Positions 44,126 through 52,788 of a stretch of 64,000 nucleotides of DNA are shown piece by piece (positions within the stretch are counted from its first letter, which is position 1; each line of letters opens with the position of its first letter). Origin of the DNA: Sutterella megalosphaeroides (GTDB taxonomy: Bacteria; Pseudomonadota; Gammaproteobacteria; Burkholderiales; Burkholderiaceae_F). The position numbers were made by a program, and so were the translations under genes. A model generated the notes under the pieces. The model did no database searches. It was given only the letters and a program-made list of their open reading frames with translations, and had not been told where the DNA came from. Location of the stretch: positions 2,118,001-2,182,000 of the forward strand of contig NZ_AP018786.1 in the NCBI RefSeq assembly GCF_003609995.1, in the 5' to 3' direction.

Positions 44126-44767
44126 ATGAATTTCACCAATCTGTCCGGGAATTTCGAGTACAAGCCCCTCATCCGCGTCATCGACGACGACGACGCCGTG
44201 CGTCGCTCCTGGGCGTTTTTGCTGAGCGGCGAATCCTACGACGTCGTTACCTACGCCGATGCGGGGAGTTTCCTCGCTTCGAGCGATTTCCGCCGCTACG
44301 GCGCCATTTTGCTAGACGTGCGCATGCCCAACATGTCGGGGCTCGAACTTCAGAACCGCCTGAAAGAACTCGGCTGCGACCTCCCGATCATCTTCGTTTC
44401 GGGCCACGGCGACATCGACATGGCGGTCAACACGCTCAAGAACGGAGCCGTCGACTTCCTTCAGAAGCCCGTCAAGGACGACCGCCTCCTCGAAGTGATC
44501 GACGCCGCGGTCGCGCGCAACAAGGCCGCCCGACGCGATCAGGCCGAAGTGGCCGACTTCAAGGCGCGCCTCGAGCAGTTGACGCAGCGCGAGCGCGAAG
44601 TGATTCGCATGGTCGCGCAGGGCTACTCCAACAAGGAAGTGGCGGCCGAATTCGGCATTTCCGAAAAGACCGTCCAGGTCCACCGCGGGAGCGCCTACCG
44701 CAAGCTCGATCTCCACAACGCGGCCGAAATCGCGCGCCTCCTGCTCCGTTCGGGCGACCCCCTCTGA
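44126..44767 (+). CDS. FixJ/NarL-type response regulator
   Basis: A 213-aa two-component response regulator. The receiver domain has the acidic pocket IDDDDAV (20-23), phospho-acceptor Asp64 in LLDVRMPNMSG, Ser/Thr in FVSGHGD and Lys114 in FLQKPV. The C-terminal LuxR-type HTH spans about 150-205 (LTQREREVIRMVAQGYSNKE, KTVQVHRGSAYRKL). The receiver-LuxR layout with RMPNMSG matches FixJ-like regulators that act with oxygen- or acceptor-sensing kinases. No histidine kinase gene is adjacent, so its partner is elsewhere. Two terminator hairpins follow. Confidence 0.9.
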   Translation: MNFTNLSGNFEYKPLIRVIDDDDAVRRSWAFLLSGESYDVVTYADAGSFLASSDFRRYGAILLDVRMPNMSGLELQNRLKELGCDLPIIFVSGHGDIDMAVNTLKNGAVDFLQKPVKDDRLLEVIDAAVARNKAARRDQAEVADFKARLEQLTQREREVIRMVAQGYSNKEVAAEFGISEKTVQVHRGSAYRKLDLHNAAEIARLLLRSGDPL

Positions 44768-44791
44768 TACGAAAAAGAAAGAGTTGAGGAA

Positions 44792-44867
44792 GGGAAGCGT
44801 CCGACGGTCGGGCGCTTCCCTTTCGATCTCCAAGCCGGCATCCCTTGGCGGGGATGTCGGCTTTTTT
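44792..44867 (+). terminator. Two tandem terminators after the response regulator
   Basis: First hairpin: GGGAAGCG/CGCTTCCC (44792-44820) followed by TTTC. Second: AGCCGGCATCCC pairs with GGGGATGTCGGCT (44833-44861), followed by six T. The rest of 44768-45188 holds the fhs upstream region; no riboswitch was recognised. Confidence 0.85.
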
Positions 44868-45188
44868 GTGTGGTTTTTTGTCCTTTCGCCTATTTTCGGG
44901 AACCGTTCGCCCCCCGACGGGGTCGTTTTGAGGCATACTTTCGGCACTTTCGAAGCGCTCGGCCGCTTTTCACGAAGCGGCGTCGGACGTGCTTCGCGCG
45001 CGCGACCCCCTCTCCTTCGTCGAGCGTTCCCTTTCGGGTTCTCCCCGCCGCATGTCGTGCGGTGCGCGGTCGAGACGGCCCCGGAAGGCTCCCTTCGAAG
45101 TCGATCGAGCTCCGACGTTTCGTTCATTCGACCACGTCCGTCGCGTGCCCCGGCCCTTTTCCATTTTCTACTTTTGGAGACTGCCGAC

Positions 45189-46832
45189 ATGCTCAGCGAC
45201 ATCGAAATCGCCCAGGCTGCACGACTCACCCCCATCGACGAGCTCGCTCACTCCGCGGGCCTTGCCGACGCGGAATTCGAACCCTACGGCCGCGACAAGG
45301 CGAAGGTCGACCTCGACCCCGCCCGCAAGGAACGCGGCCGCCTGATTCTCGTCACGGCCACCTCGGGCATGCCCGCGGGGTCGGGCAAAACCACCACCTC
45401 GATCGCGCTCGCGCAGGGTTTGAAGAAAATCGGCAAGTCGGCCGTTCTCGCCCTTCGCGAACCCTCGCTCGGTCCCGTCTTCGGCATGAAGGGCGGTGCC
45501 GCCGGGGGCGGCTACAGCCAGGTCCTTCCGATGGAAGCGATCAACCTCCACTTCACGGGCGACCTCCACGCGATCACCGCGGCGAACAACCTCCTCGCGG
45601 CCCTTCTCGACAACGCCCGTCACCAGGGTCAGGTGGAACTTCGCGAAATCTTCTGGCGCCGCGTCATGGACGTGAACGACCGGATGCTGCGCAACATCGT
45701 GAGCGGCCTCGGCGGCCCGGCGAACGGCATCCCGACGGAAGCGGGCTTTGACATTACGGCCGCCTCCGAGCTGATGGCGGTGCTCTGTCTCGCGGACGGC
45801 ATGGAAGACCTCCGTGCCCGCATCGACCGCATCGTTCTCGGCATCCGCAAGGACGGCACGGCCTACACCTGCAAGGATCTCGGTGCGACGGGCGCTCTGC
45901 TCGCCCTCTTGAAGGACGCGATGAAGCCCAACCTCGTGCAATCGATCGAGGGGAACCTCGCGTTCGTCCACGGCGGCCCCTTTGCCAACATCGCGCACGG
46001 CTGCAACTCCTTGGCCGCCACGCGCGCCGCGTTGAAGCTCGGCGACTTTGCCGTCACGGAAGCGGGCTTCGGCTCGGACCTCGGCGCCGAAAAGTTCATC
46101 GACATCAAGTGCCGCATGGCGGGTCTCAAGCCCGCGGCCGTGGTGCTCGTGACCTCCACGAAGGCCCTCAAATGGCACGGCGGCGTGCCCCTTCCCGAAA
46201 TCGGCAAGCCCGACGTCGAAGCGCTTCGCAAGGGTCTTTGCAACCTCGACGCGCACGTTCGCAACCTCAAGAATTTCGGCCCCGAAATCGTCGTCTCCCT
46301 CAACCACTTCCACACCGATACGGATGAGGAAATCGACGTGATCCGCAACCGCTGCGCCGAACTCGGCGTGCGCTTTGCGGTCTGCGACGGCTTTGCCCGC
46401 GGGGGCGAAGGCGCCGTGGAACTTGCGCGCGCCGTCACGGAAGCGGCCGACGAACCGCGCGAGCTCCACTTCACGTACGACGAAGACGCTTCGCTCCTTG
46501 ATAAGGTGACGGCGGTCGTTCGCAAGGTCTATGGCGGCGAAGGGATCGAACTCTCCGAAGCCGCGAAGAAGGATCTGAAGCGCATCGTCGAACTCGGTTT
46601 CGGCAACCTTCCCGTCTGCATTGCGAAGACCCCGTTCTCGCTCACGGCCGACGGCAAGGCGCTCGGCGCCCCGACGGGCTTCACGGTTCCCGTGCAGCGC
46701 TTTATCCTCAACGCCGGTGCCGGCTTCGTCGTCGTCACGACGGGCGCCGTCATGCGCATGCCCGGGCTCCCGAAGGCGCCCGCCGCCATGCAGATCGACG
46801 TCGTCGACGGGAAGATCACGGGCCTTGCCTGA
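45189..46832 (+). CDS. fhs: Formate-tetrahydrofolate ligase
   Basis: Makes 10-formyl-THF from formate, THF and ATP. The 547-aa protein (usual length ~555) has the P-loop-like TSGMPAGSGKTTTSIALAQGL near residue 58 (the Fhs variant of the Walker A), LREPSLGPVFGMKGGAAGGGYSQV (two parts: LREPSLGPVFG near residue 88, GGAAGGGYSQV near 101), and GFDITAASELMAVLCLA near residue 186. The ending PGLPKAPAAMQIDV is also characteristic. The start at 45189 has GGAG ten bases upstream. It gives the cell a route to use formate as a one-carbon donor, which fits an anaerobic host environment with abundant formate. Confidence 0.95.
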   Translation: MLSDIEIAQAARLTPIDELAHSAGLADAEFEPYGRDKAKVDLDPARKERGRLILVTATSGMPAGSGKTTTSIALAQGLKKIGKSAVLALREPSLGPVFGMKGGAAGGGYSQVLPMEAINLHFTGDLHAITAANNLLAALLDNARHQGQVELREIFWRRVMDVNDRMLRNIVSGLGGPANGIPTEAGFDITAASELMAVLCLADGMEDLRARIDRIVLGIRKDGTAYTCKDLGATGALLALLKDAMKPNLVQSIEGNLAFVHGGPFANIAHGCNSLAATRAALKLGDFAVTEAGFGSDLGAEKFIDIKCRMAGLKPAAVVLVTSTKALKWHGGVPLPEIGKPDVEALRKGLCNLDAHVRNLKNFGPEIVVSLNHFHTDTDEEIDVIRNRCAELGVRFAVCDGFARGGEGAVELARAVTEAADEPRELHFTYDEDASLLDKVTAVVRKVYGGEGIELSEAAKKDLKRIVELGFGNLPVCIAKTPFSLTADGKALGAPTGFTVPVQRFILNAGAGFVVVTTGAVMRMPGLPKAPAAMQIDVVDGKITGLA

Positions 46833-46972
46833 TCGACCGCGTTGCTTGAGGCCGACGGTTTCGGTCGGTCTCGGGCAACCGTCTCGAATGTTTCGAGCAC
46901 TTCGAGCGGTTCGGGCCATCAATGAAGTCTACGAATCGACTGCATTGATGCAATCCATCGATGAGCTCACCC

Positions 46973-47005
46973 ACAGAAAACCGCGGTTTATCCGCGGTTT
47001 TCTGT
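46973..47005. repeat. Perfect 14-bp inverted repeat upstream of the molbindin gene
   Basis: ACAGAAAACCGCGG and CCGCGGTTTTCTGT pair perfectly around a 5-base loop (TTTAT). The A/T-rich stem ends give it a bidirectional terminator shape, but no separate T-run follows. It may end fhs. The rest of the 334-base gap 46833-47166 holds no gene. Confidence 0.6.
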
Positions 47006-47166
47006 ATTTGGGATACGTGTTGTCAACGAAGAGCGCTTCGCTCTTTCTGAAAAATCGAGCAAAACCAGGTGGAAACCCCGATCAACCAACCTTTGCATAA
47101 AACAACCCGGCGCATAGAATTCGGGCTTGCAGCTTTTCCACCCTTTTTTCCCAAAGGATACTCATC

Positions 47167-47376
47167 ATGCGCATTTCCGCCCGCAACACGCTCGAAGGCA
47201 AGGTCGTCGCCCTCAAGGAAGGCCCCGTCACAACCGAAGTCACGATCGAAACGAAGGCCGGCGAAAAGATCGTCGCCTCGATCACGACGACCTCCGCTCA
47301 GAGCCTGAACCTCAAGGTCGGCGAAAAGGCCTACGCCGTGATCAAGGCTTCCTCCGTGATGGTTGCGGTCGACTGA
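47167..47376 (+). CDS. Molbindin (TOBE/Mop-domain molybdate-binding protein)
   Basis: A 69-aa single Mop/TOBE domain: RISARNTLEGKVVALKEGPV, then ITTTSAQSLNLKVG and a final AVIKASSVMVAV. Such proteins form hexamers that store or deliver molybdate/tungstate oxyanions in the cytoplasm. The ATG at 47167 is preceded by AAGGATA, a weak ribosome binding site. A molybdate-handling protein fits a genome with molybdopterin enzymes such as the DmsA at the right edge. A good terminator follows. Confidence 0.9.
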   Translation: MRISARNTLEGKVVALKEGPVTTEVTIETKAGEKIVASITTTSAQSLNLKVGEKAYAVIKASSVMVAVD

Positions 47377-47442
47377 TTCGGTCGCACGCGACTTCCGAAA
47401 AGAGAGGCTTCGCCCGAACCTAACGTCCGAGTGCCAAGCCCG

Positions 47443-47486
47443 AGCCCGCCCGCGAGGTCCCCGGGGACCGTCCGAGCGGGCTTTTT
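47443..47486 (+). terminator. Intrinsic terminator after molbindin
   Basis: AGCCCGC and GCGGGCT form the base of a longer stem that also includes GGTCCCCGGGGACC as an inner palindrome; TTTTT follows. Confidence 0.85.
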
Positions 47487-47511
47487 CGTGCCCGGAAGAT
47501 CGAAGCCCCTC

Positions 47512-48018
47512 TTACGCTCCGATCACGGGCCGCCCCGGGAAGAGCCGATCGAGAACGCGCGCGAGGTAGCGGGAAAAAGGAATGAATTTGACGTGGGGCG
47601 AAACGAGGTTCCGGAGCGGGTCGAAGCTCGCGTTCGCGTACTTCTCTCCGTCAACGTAGAGATCGAGGCTGATCGCGAACTGCTTCACGAGTGCGGGCAG
47701 GTAGTACTGCTCCTTGCGCCAAGAATAAACGAGCGTGAGCCTGCACGCCCCGGGGGCGGCGTCGTGGGGTAGCGTACGCACCTCAAAGCGCTTTTCTTTG
47801 AGAAGCTCTACGAGCACGTCGTGCACCTCGGGTTCGACGAGCCCCGGCTCCACCACGCAAATCGTCTGCTCCGAGGTGCGCATCGAGCCGTTCACGTGCA
47901 CGACGGAGCAGCCCGCAACGAGGAGTACGGCGGGCACGACGGCTCCGAGCACGAGGCGCGGGATGCGGGCAAATCGGGGGAGTCGGGCGCGAAGCCCGCG
48001 AGACGAAGTGGAATCCAT
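47512..48018 (-). CDS. Small lipoprotein, likely paralogue of the one at 43163-43696
   Basis: A 168-aa lipoprotein: basic N-terminus, hydrophobic stretch LVLGAVVPAVLLVAGC with lipobox VAGC (Cys36). The core (QTICVVEPGLVEPEVHDVL, then EVRTLPHDAAPGACRLTLVY) lines up with that of the lipoprotein at 43163-43696. Downstream it differs, with a beta-rich part (ISLDLYVDGEKYANASFDP) suggestive of an outer-membrane-type lipoprotein. ATG at 48018 is chosen because it gives a normal lipoprotein signal; the longer open frame upstream is not protein-like. Function unknown. Confidence 0.65.
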   Translation of the reverse strand: MDSTSSRGLRARLPRFARIPRLVLGAVVPAVLLVAGCSVVHVNGSMRTSEQTICVVEPGLVEPEVHDVLVELLKEKRFEVRTLPHDAAPGACRLTLVYSWRKEQYYLPALVKQFAISLDLYVDGEKYANASFDPLRNLVSPHVKFIPFSRYLARVLDRLFPGRPVIGA

Positions 48019-49090
48019 GGAGCGAAAGGCAAAGCTCGGAGAAAGGCGGAGAGGCTCCGAGCAGCTCAAAGAGATCCCCGGCCGCACGAGCACGCCCCGA
48101 GAGGTTGGTTGCGGTCCCGCACACTCTAGCGCGGCAGGCGTCCGACCTGCAAGCCGGAAAGCGCTCGGCGCGCCGAAGAGACGCAAGACGAGCGCCGAAG
48201 AGGCGCCGGAAAAACGAGGAGAGAGGAAAAAGAGAAGCGGAGAAAGGGCTGCGCGGAATGCGATTCTGCGGATCCCGGAAAAGGAAACGGCGGTTCGGAA
48301 AAAGGAGAAAACCGAACCGCCGCAAGAGAGGAGAAACAGCCTTTGGGACTCAAGCGATGCGACCAAACATCTCATCACCAAGGACTGCTCGGAAATTCCC
48401 GTGGAGGAACTTCCTGCGGAACCTCAAAACCGTCGACTTCGTTTGTCCTCACTACGTCGGGGTTTCGCTCCGGAAGCGGGGACCAGCCGCTTGGCTCCGG
48501 AAAGATTCCGCTTCTTTCAACCACCAGAAAGAGCCACATGTCGCTCTTCCCGCCGTCGATCCGAGGACCGACGACTGTTCGACTAAACAAGACACCCCAA
48601 AGGAGAAAAGAATGTCTTCATCGAACAAGACGTAGTGTACCAAGGGGAATCCCTCGTGTGTGACCCGAAGTGCATTTTTCGTTTGCGTTAAGTGTTTCTA
48701 TTTGTAACTTAGGGGTTTCCCGAGCGAGCCACTTACTACCTTTGATCTAAACCCATACTTTTGGCTGTATCGGGGGATTTTTACACTTCGACGACCCTTT
48801 TTGGGAATCGCCTTTTTCGTTTTCCGAAAAATATCTGCTCGCGCACCGTAAAGGAAAACCCTCAAACCTCACCTGTTCGGTTTTTCGAAACACCCCGTTC
48901 GGACTACGGACTTCGGTAGGCAGACTTCTTCGATTTCCCCGTCAATCGGCCGAAAAAAAAGAGGAGCGCCGAAGCGCTCCCCGCGTCGATGTGTTTTCGG
49001 ATACCCCATCGGGGATACCGCGTCCTACGTCCGCGGGCGGAGGCCGAAACCTCCGCTCGACGCCGCGGACGGACGCCCTTTTTCGCTTTT
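48019..49090. other. Long gene-poor stretch (about 1.07 kb)
   Basis: No gene can be supported here. The part 48100-48360 is purine-rich on the plus strand. The part 48640-48950 is AT-rich and stop-rich in all frames. One short leftward frame, 48375-48590 (71 codons), has protein-like composition but no ribosome binding site or recognised domain, and might be a gene remnant. The right end carries the terminator of the Dcu carrier gene. Confidence 0.45.
48953..48980 (-). terminator. Intrinsic terminator of the Dcu carrier gene
   Basis: Read leftward: GGAGCGC, TTCG loop, GCGCTCC, then TC and eight T. It lies about 110 bases past the stop of the dicarboxylate carrier gene. Confidence 0.88.
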
Positions 49091-50425
49091 TCAGAAAACG
49101 AGGTTCGAGATGAGCCAACCGATCACGGTGCCCGACACCACGAAGACGAGCCCCGGGCGCAGGTACGAGTGGTTGATGACGAAGGTGCCCAAGCGGGTCG
49201 TGCCGGTGCGGTCGAAGGCCGTGCAACCGATCTGGGCGCCCCCCGGGATCATGAAGTCGCCGTAGCAGCACGCCCAGGTGCCGATCAGGAATTCGGGAGG
49301 AAGGCCGAACTTGAGACCGAGCGGCATCATGATGGTGGTTGAGACCGTGGGCGAGAAGATGACGGTCGAGACGCAGAAGGCGGCCACGCAGAAGAGGAAC
49401 GGAGCCGAGGAGGCGATGCCCGAGAAGGCGTCGGAGAGAACCTGCGTGTGCGAGTCGAAGAACGTACCCGTACACCAGGCGATGCCGAAGACGCCCACGA
49501 CGCCGATGAGACCGGAGCGGAAGACGGAGCCCGAGGCGAACTTGTCCGAGGGGACCTTACAGACCATGATGATCACGAACGCGGTCGCGAGCATCACCAT
49601 CTGGATGAGGCTCGGGATCGGGAGCTGCGTCACCTTGTCGCCCGAAATCCATTCGGGGCGAAGGCCGGGGACGGAACCCACGAGAATCGAAACGAGAATG
49701 CCGAGGAGGAAGATGACGACGGCGGTCTTCGCACCCTTCTTTTCTTCGTAGTTCTTCGAGAGGTCGCCCCCCGCGAGCCACTGGTAGTCGCCCGAGGCAA
49801 GACGGCGCTGGAATTCGGGATCTTCTTCGAGTTCCTTACCGCGCCAGAAGACGGAAAGGGCCGCGCAGAAGGTGGCGCAAAGGAAGGTCGGAACCGTGAC
49901 GGCGAGAATCTGCCAGAAAGCGATCCCCTGCGTCGACATGATCCCCACCATAGCGGCCATGGCGGCGGACATGGGCGAAGCCATCACGCCGATACCGGCC
50001 GAAATCACCGAGGCCGACACGGCGCGCTCGGGACGAACGCGGGCGGAGGCCGCCACTTCGGCAACGACCGGGTAGACCGCAAAGGCCACGTACGCCGTAC
50101 CCACGAGCATCACGAAGAGCGAGCACACGAAGGGACCGACGATCGTGATCGCCTTCGGGTACTTGCGAAGCATCTTTTCCGCGAGGCGCACAAGGAGGTC
50201 GAGGCCGCCCGACCCTTGCAGAACGGACGTCGCGGCGATCACCGCCGTGATGATGAGGAGCACCGAGGTGGGGGGAGACCCCGGCTGCACGCCGAGACCG
50301 AGAACAAGCACGCAGACACCGAGACCGCCCGCGGCACCGAGCCCGACGCCGCCGAGGCGACCGCCCACGGCCACGCAGAGGAGCACCACCGCGAGCTGGA
50401 CCCAGGACATGAGATCCATTTCCAT
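49091..50425 (-). CDS. Anaerobic C4-dicarboxylate carrier (DcuA/DcuB family)
   Basis: Membrane antiporter that takes up fumarate, malate or aspartate and exports succinate during fumarate respiration. The 444-aa protein has about 12 helices and the family opening SWVQLAVVLLCVAVGGRLGG, then GVQPGSPPTSVLLIITAVIAA (first 11 residues near position 56). The segments GGLDLLVRLAEKMLRKYP and MASPMSAAM match DcuA/DcuB. The start is placed at 50425 (MEMDLMSW); 50419 is almost as likely. A TTGAG-N4-CTCAA palindrome about 200 bases upstream looks like an FNR site. Fits with the fumarase, malate dehydrogenase and fumarate-type reductases in the window. Confidence 0.92.
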   Translation of the reverse strand: MEMDLMSWVQLAVVLLCVAVGGRLGGVGLGAAGGLGVCVLVLGLGVQPGSPPTSVLLIITAVIAATSVLQGSGGLDLLVRLAEKMLRKYPKAITIVGPFVCSLFVMLVGTAYVAFAVYPVVAEVAASARVRPERAVSASVISAGIGVMASPMSAAMAAMVGIMSTQGIAFWQILAVTVPTFLCATFCAALSVFWRGKELEEDPEFQRRLASGDYQWLAGGDLSKNYEEKKGAKTAVVIFLLGILVSILVGSVPGLRPEWISGDKVTQLPIPSLIQMVMLATAFVIIMVCKVPSDKFASGSVFRSGLIGVVGVFGIAWCTGTFFDSHTQVLSDAFSGIASSAPFLFCVAAFCVSTVIFSPTVSTTIMMPLGLKFGLPPEFLIGTWACCYGDFMIPGGAQIGCTAFDRTGTTRLGTFVINHSYLRPGLVFVVSGTVIGWLISNLVF

Positions 50426-50622
50426 CTTGAAAATTCCGAAGCGTTGAAGCGTTGATAACGGGTCTCCGCATGAGAGCGGCAAAGCGTTGCGGGACCTTAA
50501 GCGAAAGCCCCCGCCGGCGAACCGAAGTCGACGGGCGAGGGCAAAGACGGGTATTGTAACGGCGCGTTACGGGGCGTTTATCCTTGCAACACGCCGATCG
50601 GCGACGGAATGTCGGACATTTT

Positions 50623-50636
50623 TTGAGCGGGCTCAA
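50623..50636. promoter_or_regulatory. FNR/Anr-like palindrome upstream of the Dcu carrier
   Basis: TTGAG-CGGG-CTCAA, one mismatch per half from the consensus TTGAT-N4-ATCAA. It lies 198 bases upstream of the carrier start in the 449-base gap 50426-50874, which otherwise shows no gene. It would allow oxygen-controlled expression. It could also be a chance hairpin. Confidence 0.45.
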
Positions 50637-50874
50637 AGAAAATGCTTATGCTGATTTTTGTCGACAAAAGGAGGGGCGCCGCTTCACCTCCCGAGGCATG
50701 AAAGAGGCGCCCTTCCCCGTGAGTTTCTTCCGGGCGAGGGCGCCTTCGGTCGGCGCAGAGCAGACGATGAGCGGGTGAAAACCGAGCGAAAAACGGACGA
50801 AGAGCGCCGTCTTGCGCCGGGACTTCGTCGGCCCTAGTCGGCCCGCAAACTACGGCTGCGACCGTCCGACGTCG

Positions 50875-52332
50875 TCAGACATCGAACGTCGCGTGCGTGA
50901 CGGGTTCTTGAGCGAGGAGCGTCATCACGTCGCGCGCGACGTCGTCGACCTCACGCAGGCGCATGAGACGGCGGGCCAGCATTTCAACCGTATCGGCGGG
51001 CAAGACCATTTCGGTGACCGACCGGAACTTCTTCAAAAGCGCCTCGTCGCTCACGGGATTCACCGGGGAGCCGAGCGGCATCGGCACGCGCTCTTCGAAC
51101 GTGCGACCGTCCGCAAGCGTCACGCGCACGATCGGTTCGTCGTCGTCCTTCTGGGTCTCGTCAACCGTCATCTTCACCTTCGCCATCGCAGCCGCAACGC
51201 GCGGGTCGTTGCGGCGGGTGCGGGCGTAGGAGGCAAGCTGGGCGTTCCCGAAAACGAGGTCCGCCGCGAGCGCGTAGGGAATCGAGAGCTGCGCGGAATT
51301 CATGGGGTGCAGATCCCGCGCCCCGCACATGCCGAAGACGAAGGGGTTGATGACGACTTCGATCGCGGCGACTTCGTCGGCCGTGAAACCGACTTCGGCC
51401 ATGAGGTTGTCGAGCGCGTCGATGCTCGAATGGGTCGAGCGGCAGGAGGCGTGCGGCTTGATCGAGACGCGGCGAAGCTTCCAATTGACACCGAGCTCGG
51501 CCGTCCACGCTTCCGGGTCGCGCGTCGAGGGCGCAAAGCTCTTGTCAAAGCCGCCCCAAACGTCTTCGAAGACCTGCGAGGGACCCGTGAAGCCTCGGCG
51601 CGCGAGGATCGCGGCCGAGAGCCCGCCCCAGGCGGCGTGACCCGCGTGGAGGCGCTTGCTCTGCGCCCCGTCGTGCACGCACGCCCAGAGGCCCGAGGCG
51701 TAAGAGGACGCAAGCCCCAGGGCCATCGTGAGTTCCTGCGCGTTCAAGCCCAGAATCCGACCCGCGGCGACCGCAGCCCCGAAGGGACCGCACGTCCCCG
51801 TCGAATGAAAGCCCGCGCCGTTGTGCGCTTCGTACGCGCCGCACGCTTCCAAAGCACGGCGCGCGACGTCGTAACCGAGGACGACCGCCGTGATGAATTC
51901 GCGGCCCGAAACCGTACGGCCTTCGGCGGCGGCCAGCTCCGCCGCGGCGGCGGCCGCGGGCAACACCACCGCGCCCGAGTGGTCGCACCCGCCCGTGTCG
52001 TCGAGCTCGAACGCGTGCGCGGCCGTTCCGTTTACCAGCGCTGCGTTGAGAGGAGTCATCGAGGCGCCTTCGCCCCAGAGCGTCGCACGCCCGCTCGGGG
52101 CTTCGCCCGCTTCAAGGAGCGCCGCGCGCAGAAGGTGCGCTTCTTTCGAGATCGCACCCGCCACGCCCGCGCCGATCGTGTCGAGAATGTGGCGCTCGGC
52201 CTTCGCGACGACGTCTTCGGGAAGGTCTTCGTAGCGGGTTTCGACCGCAAAGCGCGCGAGAAGGGCGCTCTTGAGGAGCGGTGCTTCGGCGGGCGTATCG
52301 GTTGTTTCGGGTGCTTGGGTGGTTTGGGTCAT
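50875..52332 (-). CDS. MmgE/PrpD-family protein
   Basis: A 485-aa member of the family that includes 2-methylcitrate dehydratase and cis-aconitate decarboxylase. Family segments visible: HILDTIGAGVAGA near residue 48, NGTAAHAFELDDT near residue 100, GYDVARRALEACG near residue 153, FHSTGTCGPFGAAVAAGRIL near residue 174, and KRLHAGHAAWGGLSAAILA near residue 225. The substrate cannot be decided; related enzymes act on citrate-like acids or other C4-C7 carboxylates. The first ~20 residues are a Thr/Pro/Glu-rich leader. It lies upstream of the Dcu carrier on the same strand with a 449-base gap. No prpB/prpC homologues are present, so a full methylcitrate cycle is not indicated here. Confidence 0.87.
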   Translation of the reverse strand: MTQTTQAPETTDTPAEAPLLKSALLARFAVETRYEDLPEDVVAKAERHILDTIGAGVAGAISKEAHLLRAALLEAGEAPSGRATLWGEGASMTPLNAALVNGTAAHAFELDDTGGCDHSGAVVLPAAAAAAELAAAEGRTVSGREFITAVVLGYDVARRALEACGAYEAHNGAGFHSTGTCGPFGAAVAAGRILGLNAQELTMALGLASSYASGLWACVHDGAQSKRLHAGHAAWGGLSAAILARRGFTGPSQVFEDVWGGFDKSFAPSTRDPEAWTAELGVNWKLRRVSIKPHASCRSTHSSIDALDNLMAEVGFTADEVAAIEVVINPFVFGMCGARDLHPMNSAQLSIPYALAADLVFGNAQLASYARTRRNDPRVAAAMAKVKMTVDETQKDDDEPIVRVTLADGRTFEERVPMPLGSPVNPVSDEALLKKFRSVTEMVLPADTVEMLARRLMRLREVDDVARDVMTLLAQEPVTHATFDV

Positions 52333-52657
52333 GAGGGTCTCCGTCGGAGGAAAACGAAAAAGAGGTTATCGGGAATGTTTCGGCAAGATTCCGAAAAGGT
52401 ACGACATTCTAGTTTGCCTCGCGCAGCGCGGCCCGCGGGACTACACTCGAAGTGAGGGAGTCCCGTTTCGAAAGCCGTCGAAGAACCGTGGAAGACGGAG
52501 GGAGACCGAGCGCGCAAGCGGAGAAGGAGGCAAAAGGCGCGCCTCGAAGACTTTTCAAGCAAGCCCTTCGCAAGGCCCCGAAGGCGGCCCCTCGAAGGCT
52601 CCTCTGCGGTCACCTTTCGGTACCTCGGAAAGCACTTCAACGGCACCTCAAAAAAAG

Positions 52658-52689
52658 TTGCACGCAAAATGTAGATTTAATGTAATATT
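52658..52689 (+). promoter_or_regulatory. hmp promoter with overlapping NsrR-like box
   Basis: TTGCAC (52658-52663) and TAATAT (52683-52688) could be -35 and -10 boxes, with a long 19-base spacer. Overlapping them, AAAATGTAGATTTAATGTAATATT is split as AAAATGTAGAT (52666-52676) and TAATGTAATATT (52678-52689). The two ATG cores are 11 bases apart, as in the NsrR consensus (AAGATGYATTT-N-AAATRCATCTT). The nsrR gene is downstream of hmp. The rest of the 456-base gap 52333-52788 has no gene. Confidence 0.6.
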
Positions 52690-52788
52690 CTTTCTATCAA
52701 TTTTCGGACCCCGATTTAGTCCGCCCCATTTTCCGGGTTTCGGGTGGCGCCAAGCGCTCCGCGAAGCCCGCAAGCGAAGGAATACACC

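Noticed and set aside
44868-45188. Tetrahydrofolate riboswitch upstream of fhs
   Set aside because: No conserved THF-riboswitch core could be matched by eye; a covariance search would decide.
48375-48590. Small leftward gene of 71 codons
   Set aside because: Protein-like composition but no ribosome binding site, domain or operon context; kept only as a possible remnant.
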